Below, piece by piece: positions 9,457 through 18,305 of a stretch of DNA of 64,000 nucleotides. The stretch is from positions 1,798,001 through 1,862,000 of the forward strand of contig JAPFFF010000007.1 in assembly GCA_039105265.1 (NCBI GenBank). Direction: 5' to 3'. The translations under genes and the position numbers were made by a program. Source of the DNA: Tritrichomonas musculus (lineage: Eukaryota; Parabasalia; Tritrichomonadida; Tritrichomonadidae). The notes beneath the pieces are model-generated. The model made no database searches, was not told the DNA's origin, and worked only from the letters and a program-made list of their open reading frames with translations. The first letter of the stretch is position 1. Each line of letters begins with the position of its first letter.

Positions 9457-12400
9457 ATGAAAAATGTAGCACAATCCCCCTTCATTTTAAATAAATGGCG
9501 ACTTCAAACAATGCGGTATATCGAATCAATTCAACTTTTTATTTCAAAGCACTATAAAGCAAATTGGGTCATCTCGATTATTTTCTTTACTTTCCTAATA
9601 TTGAATTCTTCTCTTACATTTCTTTCTCATCACGTTAAAAAAGTATCATGGGACGGGGAAAATGTCACTGGTATTGATGCTTGTTTCTATATTGCATCTC
9701 TAATTCCAGGAATGCCAAAAAAAAATGATATTAATATAGCTCAATCTTTTATAATTTTAGATATTATTATTTCTTCATTGTTTATTATTTTAATATTTTC
9801 CAATCACTCAATCAAAGTTCCATTTATTCATATTTGCTTCTCAATATTATATGGATATGTGTTTCCACTGTTATTTTTCATCATTTGCAATATTTTTAAT
9901 GTTAGTTATATATTTTTCCAAAATGATATTTCTCCTTCTACTTCATTTTGTTTGGTTCTACATGTCCTATTTGCTCTTGTTTTATCAATAAATTGTATAT
10001 TTAATTCTCCAACGCCATCTGAAATCAACTCGCCTTTTTTTTCCAAATCAGTTTTCGACTCAATTTTCCTAGTAGGTTACTACGGTTTTTTTTCGGTAAT
10101 AAATATGTATCATTCAAATGGATTTTTATACTTCAGAAGCGTAATTTCATTGATTTATTCGATTTTCGTAATTTTTAGACCTCCATATTTCAATCGAAAG
10201 ATGGATTTTATGCTACTTTCATGTACACTCTATGATTCGTCATGTTCTTTTTTATCTACATTTCTTGATTATGAATGTTTTATTTGTCTTCCATGTTCCA
10301 TCTTTGTCTCTTTACTTATTTACTATGGTTTTTATTATATTCCAATTAGTATGAATAATGATGCTGCCAAAGTTTGTCGTTATGGTTTTATCGGTAAAGA
10401 CAAAGAAGCAACCGAACTTTTAAGTAGAATTGAACTTAATAAAGACATGAAATGTGATTGTTATAGTTTAATCCGATATGCTCTTAAATATAAAACGCCT
10501 AATGCTGAAGCCTTAATATCGCATTTTTCCACAGTGCCTAAGAATCTTGCCAACATCTTTTTTTTCTGGTCTGCAGAGAATCTTCTAAAGATCCAACATA
10601 ATGAAATGATTGATCAAGATATTCAAATAGTCACACAATTCACCAAAGACTCGGATCAATATTACAATGAATTTTGGCATCGTGTATGGCTCTCTGATTC
10701 TGCATCATTGATCAAATTGAGTGCAAAATTGGGAAGTTTACAAATGATGAAAGTTTTATATGGAATTCAAAATTACAAAAAGAATCCAAAAATTCTTGAT
10801 CTGTACGATGACGATACCCGAAAAGTCCTCTGTCGAAAGATCAAAGCTAGCAAGTGTGAAACCTGGTCTAAAACTTTTTCTAAGTTTGATATTTTCTTAT
10901 TGTTTGCATTCATTGTTTTCATGTGTCTTCATTCTTACTTGATTTCCATAAGAAGCCAACTTTTCCCAGTTCTAGAGAACTATGCGGTATTTGAGCAGTT
11001 AGAATTAGCCATTATTTCAATACATGCTGGTCATATATTGAATGGAACGTCGACAACTCCGTCATATTTGATTGACATAATCATTGACGCAATGGACAAG
11101 ATTTCATCGAAAAAAAATGTCAATTTCAATCGACTTTTGGCCGATGAAACGAAACTTTTTGAACGTGTAAATGACTATCTGCCATGCATTAAAAAGAGCT
11201 CAGCGCAAGAAAATTATTTAAAGTGCTTCGAATTGTCTAATTCATTGTTTGACGAGCTTTTCACAATCAACAAAAACGCGTCAATCATTCATTTGAGAGA
11301 TGGAAGAATTGACAAATTTTCAATCTATGTCGTTTTAACTGTTTTTATCATTGTCTGCCTGTTGTGTGCCATTTTCATCATTGTTTCATTTGTCTCAATT
11401 TCAAAGCATGCGACCAAATATGTTCAGAATTTTCTATTGATACCGAAATCAAGGGTAATTCAATTGGCCATGTTTGACCAGTCCATTGAAATTTTGAATG
11501 AGATGCCAAGTCGATGGGCCAAAATGAGAACGTTAAGACATATGCCATGGACGATTTTCACTCATGTTTCATTCATCTTCTTCTTCATTTTAATGTGCGT
11601 CTCAATTGATCAGAATTTCCGATCGGCGGCCTCAGAAAGTAGTCATGTTTACGGCATCTTAAATATGACGTCTTTCACAATCCAGGTGCCGATATACGTT
11701 GTGCTTGATTACGAGTCAAAGTGCCTGGGTGACGATGAGTCATCGAAGTACTACGAAGACTTGATTGTCGAGACTGTCGAGTGGCTCCACAATGACAGAT
11801 ACCAAGAATATTTGGAGCTGATTCCGAGTGATATTTACAGTATCACATTCTTCTCTTTCACTAACCAGCCGCAAGAAATAATGGGCGACCTCTTTGGTAA
11901 CATCTTGAATAACATAACTTTGCTGATGGAAAACAAAATGAATGATGAGGCTTACTTCCATCGTTACTGCATAATGAGCATCATCCTGGTGCTCTACATG
12001 GTGATCGTGGCTTACTTGCTCTCTCTGTTAATTATGCGCGAAGTAAGCACAATGATGAACGCTGAATTGAAAATGCCGAGGACATTGTTCAGACTCTCAA
12101 AAAGTGATTCGTTCTTGCGGTCTATTCAAAAAGTTAAGCAACACTTGGTAAACAGCTTCAACAGCCTGATCATTAGCGATACAAGTGGAAACATTGCAAA
12201 GAGTAACAACAGCTTAGATAATCAAAACAATGGCAACAACGATAATAATGATAATAATGATAATCACGATGCAAATAACAACAATAATACAGATAACAAT
12301 AATAATAATGCTAACAATAATAATAATGCTAACAATAATAATAATGCTAACAATAATAATAATGCTAACAATAATAATAATGCTAACAATAATAATAATG

Positions 12401-14583
12401 CTAACAATAATAATAATGCTAACAATAATAATAATGCTAACAATAATAATAATGCTAACAATAATAATAATGCTAACAATAATAATAATGCTAACAATAA
12501 TAATAATGCTAACAATAACAATAATGCAAATAACAATAATGCAAATAACAATAACAATAATGCAAATAACAACAATACAGATAACAATAATAATAATGCA
12601 AATAACAACAATACAGATAACAATAATAATAATGCTAACAATAATAATGCAAATAACAATAATAATAATGCAAATAACAATAATAATAATGCTAACAATA
12701 ATAATGCAAATAACAATAATAATAATGCTAACAATAATAATGCAAATAACAATAATAATAATGCTAACAATAACAATAATGCTAACAATAATAATAATGC
12801 TAACAATAATAATAATGCTAACAATAATAATGCAAATAACAATAATAATAATGCTAACAATAATAATGCAAATAACAATAATAATAATGCTAACAATAAT
12901 AATGCAAATAACAATAATAATAATGCTAACAATAACAATAATGCTAACAATAATAATAATGCTAACAATAATAATAATGCTAACAATAATAATGCAAATA
13001 ACAATAATAATAATGCTAACAATAATAATGCAAATAACAATAATAATAATGCTAACAATAATAATAATGCTAACAATAATAATAATGCTAACAATAACAA
13101 TAATGCAAATAACAATAATGCAAATAACAATAACAATAATGCAAATAACAACAATACAGATAACAATAATAATAATGCAAATAACAACAATACAGATAAC
13201 AATAATAATAATGCTAACAATAATAATGCAAATAACAATAATAATAATGCAAATAACAGTAATAATAATGCAAATAACAATAATAATAATGCTAACAATA
13301 ATAATGCAAATAACAATAATAATAATGCTAACAATAATAATGCAAATAACAATAATAATAATGCTAACAATAATAATGCAAATAACAATAATAATACTGC
13401 TAACGATATCAATGCTAATAATAACGATAATGGCAATAATAATACCAATTCTAATAATAATTCAAATAATAATGATGAAAATCTGAACAACATTCATTTA
13501 GGCGAGGCTGGAGGCGACAACGCGCCGGAGCCAACAGTCCTCATCGAGGAACGCTCAGTGATTGAGAGCCTTCCCGTCACTCGTGAAGACGACTTCAAGC
13601 TTTCTGACGTTAACAACTTCAACCTTTCAAATGTTCCGCTCATTTTGTTTGTCATTGATTCCAACTCGAATGTCATTTTTGCCACTAAGAAAGCCAAAGA
13701 GGAACTTCACTTGAAAGTTGGGAAACCGTTTACAAACGGCACCATTGAAATTTCAATTGTATCGTCAATTCAAGCCCAATTTCGTGTCTTCTTAAAGAAC
13801 CACGAACATCCGTCACAGGTGATTGTTCCAACAGACACTGAAGACAAGTCCATCCTCATGAAGGCGAGCTACTTCTATTCCAACAAGAAGATCAAATTGA
13901 ATGACGTCACAATTTGTTTTGACAACGCTCAATTCAAAGCTGAAAAAATTGAGAAGAAAATTAGAAAAGTTTTTTATAAAGAATTTCCAAATTTCGTGCC
14001 TATTGATTCTGAGTTCCCACTTGAATTGACTCCAAAACTAAAGAGCTTCATGATCATTATTCTTTCATTGCACAACTTTTCACAATTTGCTGATGAATCT
14101 GATGATTTCCAAATTGTTAAAAATTATCGAACAGATTTGTCAAAAGAATTGTTTACTCTCGTTGAAAGTCAGAATAATTTCTCATACATTCGTGAATCAT
14201 CTGATCAGTTCATTTATGCAATTAATAGAGAGCAAACAGCTATCTCAGTTTGGAAAATACTTGAAGCAAGCGCTTCTTTCTCTAAAGATATGATGAAAAT
14301 AGTTAATAAAATGAATGAAAAATACGATGCTAGTATTATCGAACCAAAAATTATGCTTTTTAAATGCAAGGAGCCAAATTGGTATGCAACTAAAGATAAA
14401 ACAGCTACAATTGACTGGGAAAATGATATAATGTTAAATGCTCAAATATTTAGTATGTATGGAAGATTAAATACAATTAATTATTCTACTCAAAAGAAAG
14501 AAATGAAGGCCCCAAACACTACTTTGCTTAAAGCTCAAAAAACTCCAAATGGAGACCCTTTTGATATGTTTGTTGTTGTTTAA
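9457..14583 (+). CDS. Multi-pass membrane protein with PAS-like and degenerate nucleotide-cyclase-like domains
   Basis: 1708 aa from the first ATG; the frame continues four codons up to a TTG. The N-terminal ~900 residues have many hydrophobic segments, for example at about 24-45, 88-105, 480-500, 625-650, 705-725 and 855-880, with large soluble loops. Residues ~925-1341 are an Asn/Ala repeat. A PAS-like fold begins near 1387 (VPLILFVIDSNSNVIFATKK). The end resembles a class III cyclase: IRESSDQFIYAI matches the second metal-Asp region and KEPNWYATKDKTATIDWEND matches the substrate region. The first metal motif reads SLHNFSQF with no Asp, and the NxxxR pair is lost. Membrane-PAS-cyclase proteins are abundant in trichomonads; this member is probably catalytically dead. 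It may be a dimer partner or sensor. Confidence 0.75.
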   Translation: MKNVAQSPFILNKWRLQTMRYIESIQLFISKHYKANWVISIIFFTFLILNSSLTFLSHHVKKVSWDGENVTGIDACFYIASLIPGMPKKNDINIAQSFIILDIIISSLFIILIFSNHSIKVPFIHICFSILYGYVFPLLFFIICNIFNVSYIFFQNDISPSTSFCLVLHVLFALVLSINCIFNSPTPSEINSPFFSKSVFDSIFLVGYYGFFSVINMYHSNGFLYFRSVISLIYSIFVIFRPPYFNRKMDFMLLSCTLYDSSCSFLSTFLDYECFICLPCSIFVSLLIYYGFYYIPISMNNDAAKVCRYGFIGKDKEATELLSRIELNKDMKCDCYSLIRYALKYKTPNAEALISHFSTVPKNLANIFFFWSAENLLKIQHNEMIDQDIQIVTQFTKDSDQYYNEFWHRVWLSDSASLIKLSAKLGSLQMMKVLYGIQNYKKNPKILDLYDDDTRKVLCRKIKASKCETWSKTFSKFDIFLLFAFIVFMCLHSYLISIRSQLFPVLENYAVFEQLELAIISIHAGHILNGTSTTPSYLIDIIIDAMDKISSKKNVNFNRLLADETKLFERVNDYLPCIKKSSAQENYLKCFELSNSLFDELFTINKNASIIHLRDGRIDKFSIYVVLTVFIIVCLLCAIFIIVSFVSISKHATKYVQNFLLIPKSRVIQLAMFDQSIEILNEMPSRWAKMRTLRHMPWTIFTHVSFIFFFILMCVSIDQNFRSAASESSHVYGILNMTSFTIQVPIYVVLDYESKCLGDDESSKYYEDLIVETVEWLHNDRYQEYLELIPSDIYSITFFSFTNQPQEIMGDLFGNILNNITLLMENKMNDEAYFHRYCIMSIILVLYMVIVAYLLSLLIMREVSTMMNAELKMPRTLFRLSKSDSFLRSIQKVKQHLVNSFNSLIISDTSGNIAKSNNSLDNQNNGNNDNNDNNDNHDANNNNNTDNNNNNANNNNNANNNNNANNNNNANNNNNANNNNNANNNNNANNNNNANNNNNANNNNNANNNNNANNNNNANNNNNANNNNANNNNNNANNNNTDNNNNNANNNNTDNNNNNANNNNANNNNNNANNNNNNANNNNANNNNNNANNNNANNNNNNANNNNNANNNNNANNNNNANNNNANNNNNNANNNNANNNNNNANNNNANNNNNNANNNNNANNNNNANNNNNANNNNANNNNNNANNNNANNNNNNANNNNNANNNNNANNNNNANNNNANNNNNNANNNNTDNNNNNANNNNTDNNNNNANNNNANNNNNNANNSNNNANNNNNNANNNNANNNNNNANNNNANNNNNNANNNNANNNNNTANDINANNNDNGNNNTNSNNNSNNNDENLNNIHLGEAGGDNAPEPTVLIEERSVIESLPVTREDDFKLSDVNNFNLSNVPLILFVIDSNSNVIFATKKAKEELHLKVGKPFTNGTIEISIVSSIQAQFRVFLKNHEHPSQVIVPTDTEDKSILMKASYFYSNKKIKLNDVTICFDNAQFKAEKIEKKIRKVFYKEFPNFVPIDSEFPLELTPKLKSFMIIILSLHNFSQFADESDDFQIVKNYRTDLSKELFTLVESQNNFSYIRESSDQFIYAINREQTAISVWKILEASASFSKDMMKIVNKMNEKYDASIIEPKIMLFKCKEPNWYATKDKTATIDWENDIMLNAQIFSMYGRLNTINYSTQKKEMKAPNTTLLKAQKTPNGDPFDMFVVV
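12230..13480 (+). repeat. 1.25-kb Asn/Ala-coding minisatellite inside the membrane protein gene
   Basis: Units of 15, 18 and 21 bp encode NNNNA, NNNNNA and NNNNNNA, with occasional T-D. The first part is a run of 18-bp units (AACAATAATAATAATGCT). Later parts alternate GCA-AATAAC and GCT-AACAAT units in fixed phase. A block containing two ACAGAT (Thr-Asp) units recurs 579 bp (193 codons) later (12562/12598 and 13141/13177), so a segment was duplicated in frame. All size changes are multiples of three. Confidence 0.95.
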
Positions 14584-15410
14584 AAAATATATGTATATAG
14601 AAACTATTTCTTTTTATTTGGTAATCGTATTATTTGATCATTATATAATATCAATGAATGTTTTTGGTGTTTTTTATAACTAAAAGTAAGGTGTCCAAAT
14701 TGGATATTTTAACCGTTTTTTGGATTTTTTTTTTTAAAAATTTTGGATAACGGTTTTATTTTGAATTACTATTTGTCTATATAGAATTATTAAAAAAACC
14801 CAAAAAATTCTTTATTTTTGCATATTTTTGTGCATTTGCTGTTAATCAAATTAGTTATGCATTGGGTTTTTTAATTTTCTTTGATGCAAAATAAAGGAAA
14901 TGGCAGAAATTACAAAAAATCAGAGGTATGGAAACTTCTACCCACTCGACAGATCATTTTTCTTTCAGAATATAATTTTTAAATGATGGCATTAATGATA
15001 AATATAGTATAAAAAATACATATTTTTCGAGAGGAATTTAAGATAAAAATAAATTATTTTTTTGTAAAAAATTGAATCCTAATATGGTTATCTTAATTCA
15101 AAAAACAAGTTTTTTTTATTTTTTTAATTATATTATTTTTAAATAGAATTATATAAGTAATTTATATTTCATGAAGAAGAACTCGAAATTAATCATTTTT
15201 TTATATTCATATCACAAGTGATATGAATTATTTTAACCTAAAAGGCGAATTTTTTTTTACCTAAAAGGCGAATTTCAAAATTTTGAAAATTATGAGTTTA
15301 TGTAGGAAATTGTTTTCTAATTTTCTTCATATTGATATTAAAAATTCTATTCCCGATTCGTTCAAATCATTTTTTCCATTTTTATTGTTGATTATAAAGC
15401 ATCAAGGATA

Positions 15411-15702
15411 AGAAAACCAAGCAAAGATTATTCATTTTTAATATTTTTTCCTAAAACTCAAGCAAATTCTACAAATTCACTAAATAAAAGCGATTTACAA
15501 AATAACTATCGTACAAATTCCAGCAAATAGTTGGCAGATGAAAAAACTATCGATAATTCATTTGTTTATAAGAAAAATAAAACGTACTGGAATTAATAAA
15601 AGAATTATTTTGTAAATCGCTTTTATTTAGTGAGTTTTTTGAATTTGTTTGAGCTTTAGGAAAAGACATTCTAAAATAATTATCTTTGCATGGTTTGCTT
15701 TT
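15411..15702. repeat. Long inverted repeat with perfect 28-bp core
   Basis: The arm 15478-15505 is exactly reverse-complementary to 15605-15632. Imperfect similarity extends outward to about 15411 on the left and 15702 on the right. The loop of about 99 bases has its own short inverted bits around GTAC and AATTCCAG. A degenerate third copy of the right arm lies in direct orientation at about 15728-15800. Confidence 0.85.
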
Positions 15703-16390
15703 CCACGTTGCGCTGGGATATACCTAAAAATTGTTTTGTAAACTACTCTTATTTAGTTATTTTGTTGAGTTTATTTGTGTCTTTGGAAGAAATACTATAA
15801 AAAAATAAATTAACCTTTTTGGTCAAAAAATTATCATCTTTATTGGTCAATAATAAATTTCATATCATTAATGATATGAACTATACAAAAAATTGATAAC
15901 ATCATATAAGATCTCCAAATCCACTCGAAAAACATGGCCTTTTTTTTATTTTATTTTCTAATAAATTAAAAAATGAAGAACATTTAAAAAAACTAAAAAC
16001 TTTTGTCGACTCGTTCATCTTTAAATTGATTTTTTCTTAAAAAAACATTTTTTTCTCATTATGCATTTTATGAGATTTGAATTAAGCACTTTCATACTAT
16101 TTTTAAATATGTTAATAATATGATAAAACAATATTAGACATGTATTAAACTTTGATGAGGTTTTTTCCGTTGATCAAAAATTGCCAATTTTTGGATATCA
16201 TTTTTTTTCTTGTTTTTCAGTAATAAAATTAAAATTATTTTTTTTTTGAATTTATATTTATGCTACAAATATTATATACATGACGATGGATTAATTTTTA
16301 ATAAAAAATGATCAATATTCAAGCTTTTTTTGCATAAAATAAAATTGAATTGAAAAAGAGTTTCCATACCTTTAAAAAATCCAAAAATAT

Positions 16391-16511
16391 TAATGTAAAC
16401 TATAGAATTGATTTTTTATATATCCATTCAATGGTTTATTTTGGATTTTCTCAGAAAAAAACCATTCAATGGTTTACAGTATTCAAAAAATTCATTCTAT
16501 AGTTTACATTA
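16391..16511. repeat. 18-bp perfect inverted repeat enclosing two CCATTCAATGGTTTA copies
   Basis: TAATGTAAACTATAGAAT at 16391-16408 is the exact reverse complement of 16494-16511. Between them CCATTCAATGGTTTA occurs twice (16424-16438 and 16462-16476), and its core CCATT-C-AATGG is itself palindromic. It lies in the right half of the candidate foldback element. Confidence 0.85.
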
Positions 16512-16916
16512 TGAACTTTTTGAGAATAAAAATCCATTTATTATATATGAAAAAATGAAAAATCCAAGCTGGATTTTTTTTCCATCCAGGATTACGGTTA
16601 TCCTACGATAAAATCCAAAATGGACAGGATTACTAAAAGTATTTATTCCATAAATTTTAAATAGTTATTTTTTGGTATATTCTCATTTTAATTTTTTTTC
16701 TCTTTTTTCAGAAACTTCATAGAATTTGGAATATGAACTCAATAATAAAATTTATTTCTATTTTTTATCTTTGAAATATTGTGAAAGTTTTGAAACTTAT
16801 TAAGAAAATAGCATAAGAGAGCTTATTTCTTTTCTCGTTATTTCTCTTTTCAATGATTAAATCTATGAAAAAGTTTAATTGAATTATTTTCGTTAGAATA
16901 AATTAAATTATTTTTG

Positions 16917-18305
16917 ATGGGATCATGTTTTTCACAGCCGCTTCAAAAGGTGGCAGGGCCATCAAATACAATTATCGGAAGGTCTGATATCAAAAAAATC
17001 GAAAAAGACGGATCGAAAATTCAAACTCATGAAGATACTAAAAACAACTCTGAAGATACCGATTCATATAGTTACGATTATGAAGAATATGATGATAGTA
17101 ATGCTGAAAATAACGAAAATCAAGGTAATGGTGCAGAAGTTCAACACCAAATGAAAATTCGAAGAATCAGAAAACCTAAGAATCAAGTTAACGAACAGCA
17201 AAAAAGCAACAAAAAGCAAGTTACAATTAATGAGGGTGGAGCCATTAAAATTCAATCTTCAAATGATCCGTTATCAGCACAAACTCGTCCTTACTTTTCA
17301 TTCACCTCTTTTATGATTCAAAATCCTAGTCCACAAATATATGAGTGGCATTTTGAACAAGAAATTGCTAAAGGATCTTTATCACAAATATACCTTGTTA
17401 GGCACACAGAAACAGGTCAAATATGTGCAGCAAAAGTTTATAATAATGCTGTTCTTCACCTACAAACAATAGGAAGCAATGAGGAGCAGCCTTTCTTATG
17501 TGTGGAGAGAGAAATTGGTGTACTTTGCAAAATTTCGCATCCAAACATTATTTCAATTCTGGAAGTAATTGAAGATAATCCAACAAATTCGCTTATTTTA
17601 GTTGTCCCTTATGCTTCACAAGGAAATTTAGGAGATCATATCATTTTATCTCAGAGTAAGCAATTCGAAGAAACTCAAGATCCTATTATGTCATTGCAAA
17701 ATATTTTGGTATGTTTTTATCAAATGTGTGAAGCATTAAAGTATCTGCATTCAGAAGGATATGCCCACAGAAATATATCTCCACAAAGTATTTTAATATT
17801 GGATAATTTTTATTTTTCTTTATCTGAATTTAAATATGCGGAAAAAATTTTAATCGATGATAATGCTTCGCAAGAAGTCAAAAAAGCAAGTAAACAGAAT
17901 AATACAAAATTGCTTACAGATGTAAAAGGATCAACATTTTTCTTATCCCCAGAAGCTTGTAGTGGTAAGCCTTATGATGGAAAAATGAATGACATTTGGG
18001 CTCTTGGTATCACTTTTTACTTAACAATTTTCGGAAAATTTCCCTATGGTTTATCTGATAAAGTTCCTATGCATATTGCTGCGGTAACAAAAGCGATTAC
18101 CGAAAATTCATTGGATTTTCTTCCTTTCTTTTTTTTGGTTGAAGATGAAGAAACTGAAAATTCGATTAAATTGCTTATTTCAGGTATGCTTCAAAAGGAT
18201 CCAAAAAAGAGGATTTCTTTGGATGAATGTCTTAATTCTCCGATTTTGACTCAAGCAAAAGAGTTTACAATTAATCAGCAAAAAGAAATGCACCCCGAGC
18301 AATAG
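16917..18305 (+). CDS. N-myristoylated pseudokinase (CAMK/CAMKK-like fold)
   Basis: 462 aa from ATG 16917; a TTG lies just upstream in frame. The start gives MGSCFSQ, a good N-myristoylation site with a palmitoylatable Cys, so a membrane-anchored protein is expected. An acidic/Asn-rich linker runs to about residue 135, and the kinase fold follows. The lysine is kept (CAAKVYN, K173), as are the APE-like SPEA and the helix-F region (DIWALGITFYL). The catalytic loop reads HRN (284-286) instead of HRD, the DFG position reads SEF (303-305), and the glycine loop is GSLSQ. Loss of both catalytic Asp residues makes phosphotransfer unlikely. Family resemblance (LTIFGKFPYG) is to CAMKK/SNF1-activating kinases. 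Expected role: a membrane-tethered scaffold or allosteric partner. Confidence 0.8.
   Translation: MGSCFSQPLQKVAGPSNTIIGRSDIKKIEKDGSKIQTHEDTKNNSEDTDSYSYDYEEYDDSNAENNENQGNGAEVQHQMKIRRIRKPKNQVNEQQKSNKKQVTINEGGAIKIQSSNDPLSAQTRPYFSFTSFMIQNPSPQIYEWHFEQEIAKGSLSQIYLVRHTETGQICAAKVYNNAVLHLQTIGSNEEQPFLCVEREIGVLCKISHPNIISILEVIEDNPTNSLILVVPYASQGNLGDHIILSQSKQFEETQDPIMSLQNILVCFYQMCEALKYLHSEGYAHRNISPQSILILDNFYFSLSEFKYAEKILIDDNASQEVKKASKQNNTKLLTDVKGSTFFLSPEACSGKPYDGKMNDIWALGITFYLTIFGKFPYGLSDKVPMHIAAVTKAITENSLDFLPFFFLVEDEETENSIKLLISGMLQKDPKKRISLDECLNSPILTQAKEFTINQQKEMHPEQ

Larger units (their letters stand above)
14679..16641. mobile_element. Candidate non-autonomous foldback DNA element, about 1.94 kb, with 10-bp direct repeats
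   Basis: ACTAAAAGTA occurs at 14679-14688 and again at 16632-16641 and could be a target-site duplication. Just inside, the ends read as imperfect inverted repeats (GTGTCCAAATTGGAT on the left; the right end reversed is CTGTCCATTTTGGAT). Further nested inverted pairs follow: AGGTATGGAAACT 14924-14936 with 16359-16371; a TTTTTCGAG-GGATTT motif 15022-15040 with 15918-15932; sister palindromes at 15205-15228 and 15859-15880; and long central arms. No transposase is present. A 9-11 bp duplication with long TIRs fits Mutator-like elements, but that family call is inference. Confidence 0.5.
14584..16916. other. Gene-free 2.3-kb interval containing a candidate foldback element
   Basis: No open frame here resembles a protein. 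Most of the interval is occupied by nested inverted repeats (14679-16641). The remainder, 14584-14678 and 16642-16916, is plain A/T-rich flank holding the 3' end of the membrane protein gene and the promoter of the kinase-like gene. Confidence 0.7.

Noticed and set aside
12230-13493. Open frames of about 410 codons on both strands through the Asn/Ala repeat (Ile/Thr/Met-rich plus, Leu/Ala-rich minus).
   Set aside because: They are shadows: a 3n-periodic repeat lacking stops in one frame tends to lack them in others. The flanking sequence continues only the membrane-protein frame.
16408-16611. 67-codon frame in the foldback region.
   Set aside because: Its sequence is a read of the inverted repeats; no protein-like features.
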